From: Bryobacterales bacterium
GTDB lineage: Bacteria; Acidobacteriota; Terriglobia; Bryobacterales; Bryobacteraceae
Reading direction: 5' to 3'
DNA: 64,000 nucleotides
Assembly (NCBI GenBank): GCA_025463005.1
Contig: JAOAPR010000112.1
Coordinates: 1 to 64,000 of the forward strand
Within the stretch, counting starts at the first letter, position 1. Every line of letters starts with the position of its first letter. A program made the translations under genes and the position numbers. Below, one piece after another: positions 60,434 through 64,000 of this stretch. The notes beneath the pieces were generated by a model, which saw nothing but the letters and a program-made list of their open reading frames with translations, was not told the origin of the DNA and searched no databases.

Positions 60434-63400
60434 CTAAAACGTAAATCGCCCGACCAGCACGCCGTTTCGCGGGGCGATGTTTACCACGGCTGCGAGTCCG
60501 GCGCCGCCGACCTGTGTCGTCGTGTTGATCGCTCCGAATCCGGAGTTCGGATTGACGTTCCCATTCGGCAGGAGTGATTTGGTCTCCGCAATATCCGTGT
60601 TCCGCGGGTCATTGAAGAAAGCTCGATTGAAGATGTTGTTGAACTCAATCCTTATATTGAAGTTGGCTTTTTCCGTGATCCGGAACGTCCGGCCCAAACT
60701 CATGCTTTCCGACGGACGGCGCTGCTTCCGATAATCGCCATAATAAGCCGCCGATGTGCCGAACGTGCCTACATCCGGCTGGGCCCACGCCTTGGGATTC
60801 AGCACATAGGTCTTGTTCGGATCGAAGCAATGACAGTTCAGATCGGCCAGGAACAGCGGCTCACCCGGCACGCGGTTGGCGAAAGTGGTTTGGAACAGGA
60901 GCGAACTCAAACCCGTGCTCTGCGTAGCCGTCGGGACCGGCATCGGCAAGCCGCTCCGGTATGCGAGCGCGGTTCCGAAGGTCCAATCCCGGGCCGCCCA
61001 CGACAGCCACTTGTTGATTTTCGGAGCGGGAGTTATATAACTGATCGCTATGGTCGTTTGCAGCGGCGAGTCATAGATGGAAAGATACTTCTGGTTCGCG
61101 CGGTTGAAGACGTCGTTAAAACTCGCATTTCCCGTGGTTCCCGGGTTGGGATCCCGCTCGGTACCGATCGTGAGCGTCTTAGACCAGGAGAAGGTGCTGA
61201 AGAAAGACAGGCCGTGAGAGAGGCGCTTGGTGACCTTGGCCTGCAACGAGTCGTACCAGGTGTTGCCCAATGGCGCGAAATCGATGCTGATATTCGTGAA
61301 TTGGGGATAAGGCCGTAACGCCTGGGCCACGGTAACACCGCTAGTGGGGAAACCTGGATACGGCGCCCTGATCCCACGCTGCACTGCCGCCGCCGAACTG
61401 ATCGACGACGTCAGCAGGTTCTGATCCGCTGTCTTGGTGACATCGATCCCGCGAGCAAGCAGATCCGCCGGGTTGATGGCGTTGAGATTGACCAGGCCGT
61501 TCGACTCCCACCAGATCCCGCGATTTCCCACGTACTCGGCTTCGACTACCAAGTCGCGATTTATTTCGCGCTGGAACCCGACGCTCCACTGATATTGCCG
61601 CGCGGGCCGCCCCGCGTTCTGATCGAGCTCCGCGGTTCCATAGGGTGCAGGCGCGACGGTCGCGTTCGCAGGATACTGGCCTGGATTCAGGTTCGGCCAA
61701 GTCGGAGGATAGTATTGAGTCGGGTAACCATTCGCGAGGATCGAAATGGGGTCGCCAAAGCTCGCACTCGCAGTGCGCGTAGCGCCCGCGAGGGTCGGTG
61801 CATAGCCATTGCCCTGCTCCGTCCCGTTGTACACGATGCCGAACCCGCCGCGGAACACCGTCTTTGAGTTGATCTGATACGCGATTCCCAGCCGCGGTCC
61901 GAAAGCCCACGGATAGTTGTGAGCGAGCTGGCAGTCGCAGTGGCCCGGTCCGGAGCCTTCAAAAATCGCGGCTCCCGGCAGGTTCCCGACGGTCGGATTC
62001 GGCAACGTGCGAGAGAAGAACGGCGCGCGCCCGTACTGCTCCTTCAGATACGTCGAGTAATCGTAGCGAAGCCCGTAATCGAGCGTCAGCTTGCGTGTCA
62101 CTTTCCAGGAATCCTGCACGTACAGCCCGGTTTGAGATTTCCCAAGCCGCGGATACACGGGATAGGAGATGCTCACGTTGTTGACCAGGCCCAGCAGAAA
62201 GCTGGCGTACCCCAGTCCGACATTGGAGCCGTTCACGGCAGTTTGCTGAAAGGGTTGTCCGGTCTGCGATGGCGAGAACCCGTAGCTGCCGGTGGTGCCT
62301 GACTCACCGTGGACCGGGTATCCTTCGATTTTCACCTCGCCCCCAAACTTGAAGCTGTGATTGTTCTTGACCGTCGTGATGCTGGCGTTAAAGGTCGGGC
62401 GCTGCGTATATTGGAGGGCCCCGGCGTTCGAGCCGACATTCTTCATACCGCCCGCGATGGTTGAGGAGATTCCGGTGATGGCGGGGAAGTACCGGTTGAC
62501 GATCGCCCCCTTCAATCCCAGCTCTTTTTCCGCGTTATAGTTGACGACGTCTCCAGTGGTGGTAACCGATGGAACCCAGAACTGAACCTCAAAGAAGCCC
62601 GCGCCCACATGCAGCAACGTGGTCGGCGTCAATGTGTGGTCATAATTCAGCCGCGTTGTGAAGGTGGGGATGAAAGAAGCGATGTAGGTTCCCAGTGGAT
62701 CGGGCAGGCCGTCGGCGGCGCCGAAAGTGGTCGAAATAGGCTGATTAAGTTTCTTGTGCGAGTAGTAGAAGGACAACTTCCCCTTGGACTTAACTGACTG
62801 ATCAATTTTGTAGGCATAGCTGGTATCGACCGCGGTACCTGAGAATACAGGTTGATAGTTGTTGACGATCGCAGTCGCCTGAGGACCTATGGGCTGCGGA
62901 AACAGACTCTGGATCTTCAAGGCGATCGGATCGAAGCGCGTTGCGTCCGAAATCCTGTTACCCACAAATGGGTCGCGGAATATTTTGCCGGTGGCCGGAT
63001 CCGTCCGTGTGGTCCTGGGGTCGTAAATCATGCCTTCGAGCATGTTGCGTCCCTGCGGATCGACCCCGATCAGCTTGGCGTTGGAAAGGATGGCGGTCGC
63101 GAAATCGCCCTGCCGGTAGGCCGCGGTGGGAACCGTATTCACCACTGTGTTGAACGTCTGGGTTTCGCGGAACTGCTCGAAGTTAAAGAAGAAGAATGTT
63201 TTGTCGTGGCCGTTGTAAATTTTCGGAACCCACACCGGACCACCCGCCGTGAAGCCGTAATCATTCCTTCTGACGCGGGCTCGCGGATTGCCGTCCGCAT
63301 TTCCCGTGTTATAGGGCCGCCCCGCGTTGAACGCTTCGTTGACGAGATAGTCAAAGCCGCTTCCGTGGAATTGATTGGTGCCGGACTTCACCGTCATGTT

Positions 63401-64000
63401 GAGGACACCGCCGCCGGCCTGACCATATTCAGCGGCGTAGTTACTGGTTTGAATCGTCACTTCCTGGATGGCGTCGACCCCCTGGGCGCCCTGCATCGGA
63501 GTGGCGGGGATGCCGGAATTATTTGCTTCCTGACCCTCGATGCGCACCGATTGCGTGTTGTTGGGCGCGCCGCTGATGCGAAGCTCCTGACCGCTTTGAT
63601 ATGTCCCTGGGACAATTTGCGCCACGTTGTACATGCTCCGGATTTGTCCCCCGATGGACCACATAGGAAGCTCATCCAGGAATTTATACGCGATATTGTG
63701 GCTCAGGTCGCCGGTCTCCGTCTTGAGTAGCGCAGCCGCCTCGGTGACCGTGACGGATTCCGCCGCGGAACCCACTTCGAGAGAGACGTCGATACGCAAC
63801 ACTTGCGCTACCTGAACGGCTAGACCTTGCCGGACAGATCTTTTGAATCCGGGCACGCTTACGGACACATCATAAGTGCCGGCCGGCAATTGCGAGATCG
63901 TGTAGTTGCCGGTGCTTGAGCTCGCCACGTCATAAACAGCGCCGGTTTCCGTGTTCTTGGCTTGAATCGGAGCATTGGCGACTACGGCGCCGGCTGGGTC
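60434..64000 (-). CDS. Oar-like TonB-dependent receptor (paralogue B), 5' end outside the window
   Basis: At least 1188 residues; the frame is open to the last base of the window and the residues up to there (DPAGAVVANAPIQAKNTETG) align with residues of paralogue A's CarboxypepD_reg domain, so the signal peptide and true start lie beyond 64000. Plug motifs (AALLKTETGDLSH, GTNQFHGSGFDYLVNEAF) and the barrel end (GVLVGRFTF) are present. It shares CDC (GPGHCDCQLAHNYPWAF) and CHC (DLNCHCFDPNK) with paralogue A. Its stop is 5 bases from the convergent DUF1501 stop. Confidence 0.92.
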   Translation of the reverse strand, partial: DPAGAVVANAPIQAKNTETGAVYDVASSSTGNYTISQLPAGTYDVSVSVPGFKRSVRQGLAVQVAQVLRIDVSLEVGSAAESVTVTEAAALLKTETGDLSHNIAYKFLDELPMWSIGGQIRSMYNVAQIVPGTYQSGQELRISGAPNNTQSVRIEGQEANNSGIPATPMQGAQGVDAIQEVTIQTSNYAAEYGQAGGGVLNMTVKSGTNQFHGSGFDYLVNEAFNAGRPYNTGNADGNPRARVRRNDYGFTAGGPVWVPKIYNGHDKTFFFFNFEQFRETQTFNTVVNTVPTAAYRQGDFATAILSNAKLIGVDPQGRNMLEGMIYDPRTTRTDPATGKIFRDPFVGNRISDATRFDPIALKIQSLFPQPIGPQATAIVNNYQPVFSGTAVDTSYAYKIDQSVKSKGKLSFYYSHKKLNQPISTTFGAADGLPDPLGTYIASFIPTFTTRLNYDHTLTPTTLLHVGAGFFEVQFWVPSVTTTGDVVNYNAEKELGLKGAIVNRYFPAITGISSTIAGGMKNVGSNAGALQYTQRPTFNASITTVKNNHSFKFGGEVKIEGYPVHGESGTTGSYGFSPSQTGQPFQQTAVNGSNVGLGYASFLLGLVNNVSISYPVYPRLGKSQTGLYVQDSWKVTRKLTLDYGLRYDYSTYLKEQYGRAPFFSRTLPNPTVGNLPGAAIFEGSGPGHCDCQLAHNYPWAFGPRLGIAYQINSKTVFRGGFGIVYNGTEQGNGYAPTLAGATRTASASFGDPISILANGYPTQYYPPTWPNLNPGQYPANATVAPAPYGTAELDQNAGRPARQYQWSVGFQREINRDLVVEAEYVGNRGIWWESNGLVNLNAINPADLLARGIDVTKTADQNLLTSSISSAAAVQRGIRAPYPGFPTSGVTVAQALRPYPQFTNISIDFAPLGNTWYDSLQAKVTKRLSHGLSFFSTFSWSKTLTIGTERDPNPGTTGNASFNDVFNRANQKYLSIYDSPLQTTIAISYITPAPKINKWLSWAARDWTFGTALAYRSGLPMPVPTATQSTGLSSLLFQTTFANRVPGEPLFLADLNCHCFDPNKTYVLNPKAWAQPDVGTFGTSAAYYGDYRKQRRPSESMSLGRTFRITEKANFNIRIEFNNIFNRAFFNDPRNTDIAETKSLLPNGNVNPNSGFGAINTTTQVGGAGLAAVVNIAPRNGVLVGRFTF

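Noticed and set aside
1-64000. tRNA genes, rRNA, CRISPR arrays, insertion sequences, phage or attachment sites
   Set aside because: No T-loop-like tRNA signature, no regularly spaced repeats, no transposase or integrase and no terminal repeats were seen by eye; a tRNA scan was not possible.

Overview
The window is high-GC chromosomal DNA that most resembles a soil Acidobacterium of the Solibacter/Bryobacter type. This rests on three very large Oar-like TonB-dependent receptors with carboxypeptidase-regulatory N-termini, a DUF1549/DUF1553 plus DUF1501 pair, DUF6152 proteins, and five copies of a secreted protein family centred on a WEGDTLVVDT-like motif. The taxon is inferred from gene content; there is no rRNA or marker gene. 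I see no tRNA, rRNA, CRISPR array, insertion sequence or phage gene, and no gene-free stretch longer than about 240 bases.

Layout. (1) 23-5823, plus strand: a redox/nucleotide signalling group made of a receiver-thioredoxin-reductase-like fusion without the redox CxxC, a cyclic-nucleotide-binding histidine kinase, a UBP-type zinc finger protein, a diadenylate cyclase-domain protein, a STAS/START-like fusion and a STAS protein. (2) 5976-11983: a complete RND efflux operon (adaptor, pump, outer-membrane factor). (3) 12071-14633: aldo/keto reductase, DUF2267 protein and a divergent PRPP synthetase. (4) 14660-22936, minus strand: a tightly packed reductive pyrimidine degradation operon (NCS1 permease, preT, preA, dihydropyrimidinase, beta-ureidopropionase, semialdehyde dehydrogenase). 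A class III aminotransferase that could supply the missing beta-alanine step lies at 27090-28403 on the plus strand, with a TonB receptor and a DinB-like protein in between.

(5) 30067-40107: a transglutaminase/ATP-grasp cluster. It holds two short transglutaminase-like paralogues lacking the usual catalytic histidine, one canonical transglutaminase, an ATP-grasp/alpha-E fusion, an 1105-residue transglutaminase-DUF2126 protein and a class-I glutamine amidotransferase-like hydrolase. Families of this kind have been predicted to make and process an unknown peptide. (6) 28631-29894 and 40168-52497: an exported-protein region with a PQQ-type quinoprotein, YVTN and LVIVD beta-propellers (the latter frameshifted), a Tat amidohydrolase, a GlcG/HbpS protein, five WEGD-family proteins and two DUF6152 proteins. 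Twice a WEGD protein lies directly downstream of a DUF6152 protein. This is the best candidate here for an undescribed system. (7) 52539-64000: two paralogous giant TonB receptors on the minus strand flank a plus-strand cytochrome-type DUF1549/DUF1553 and DUF1501 pair; the second receptor runs off the window end.
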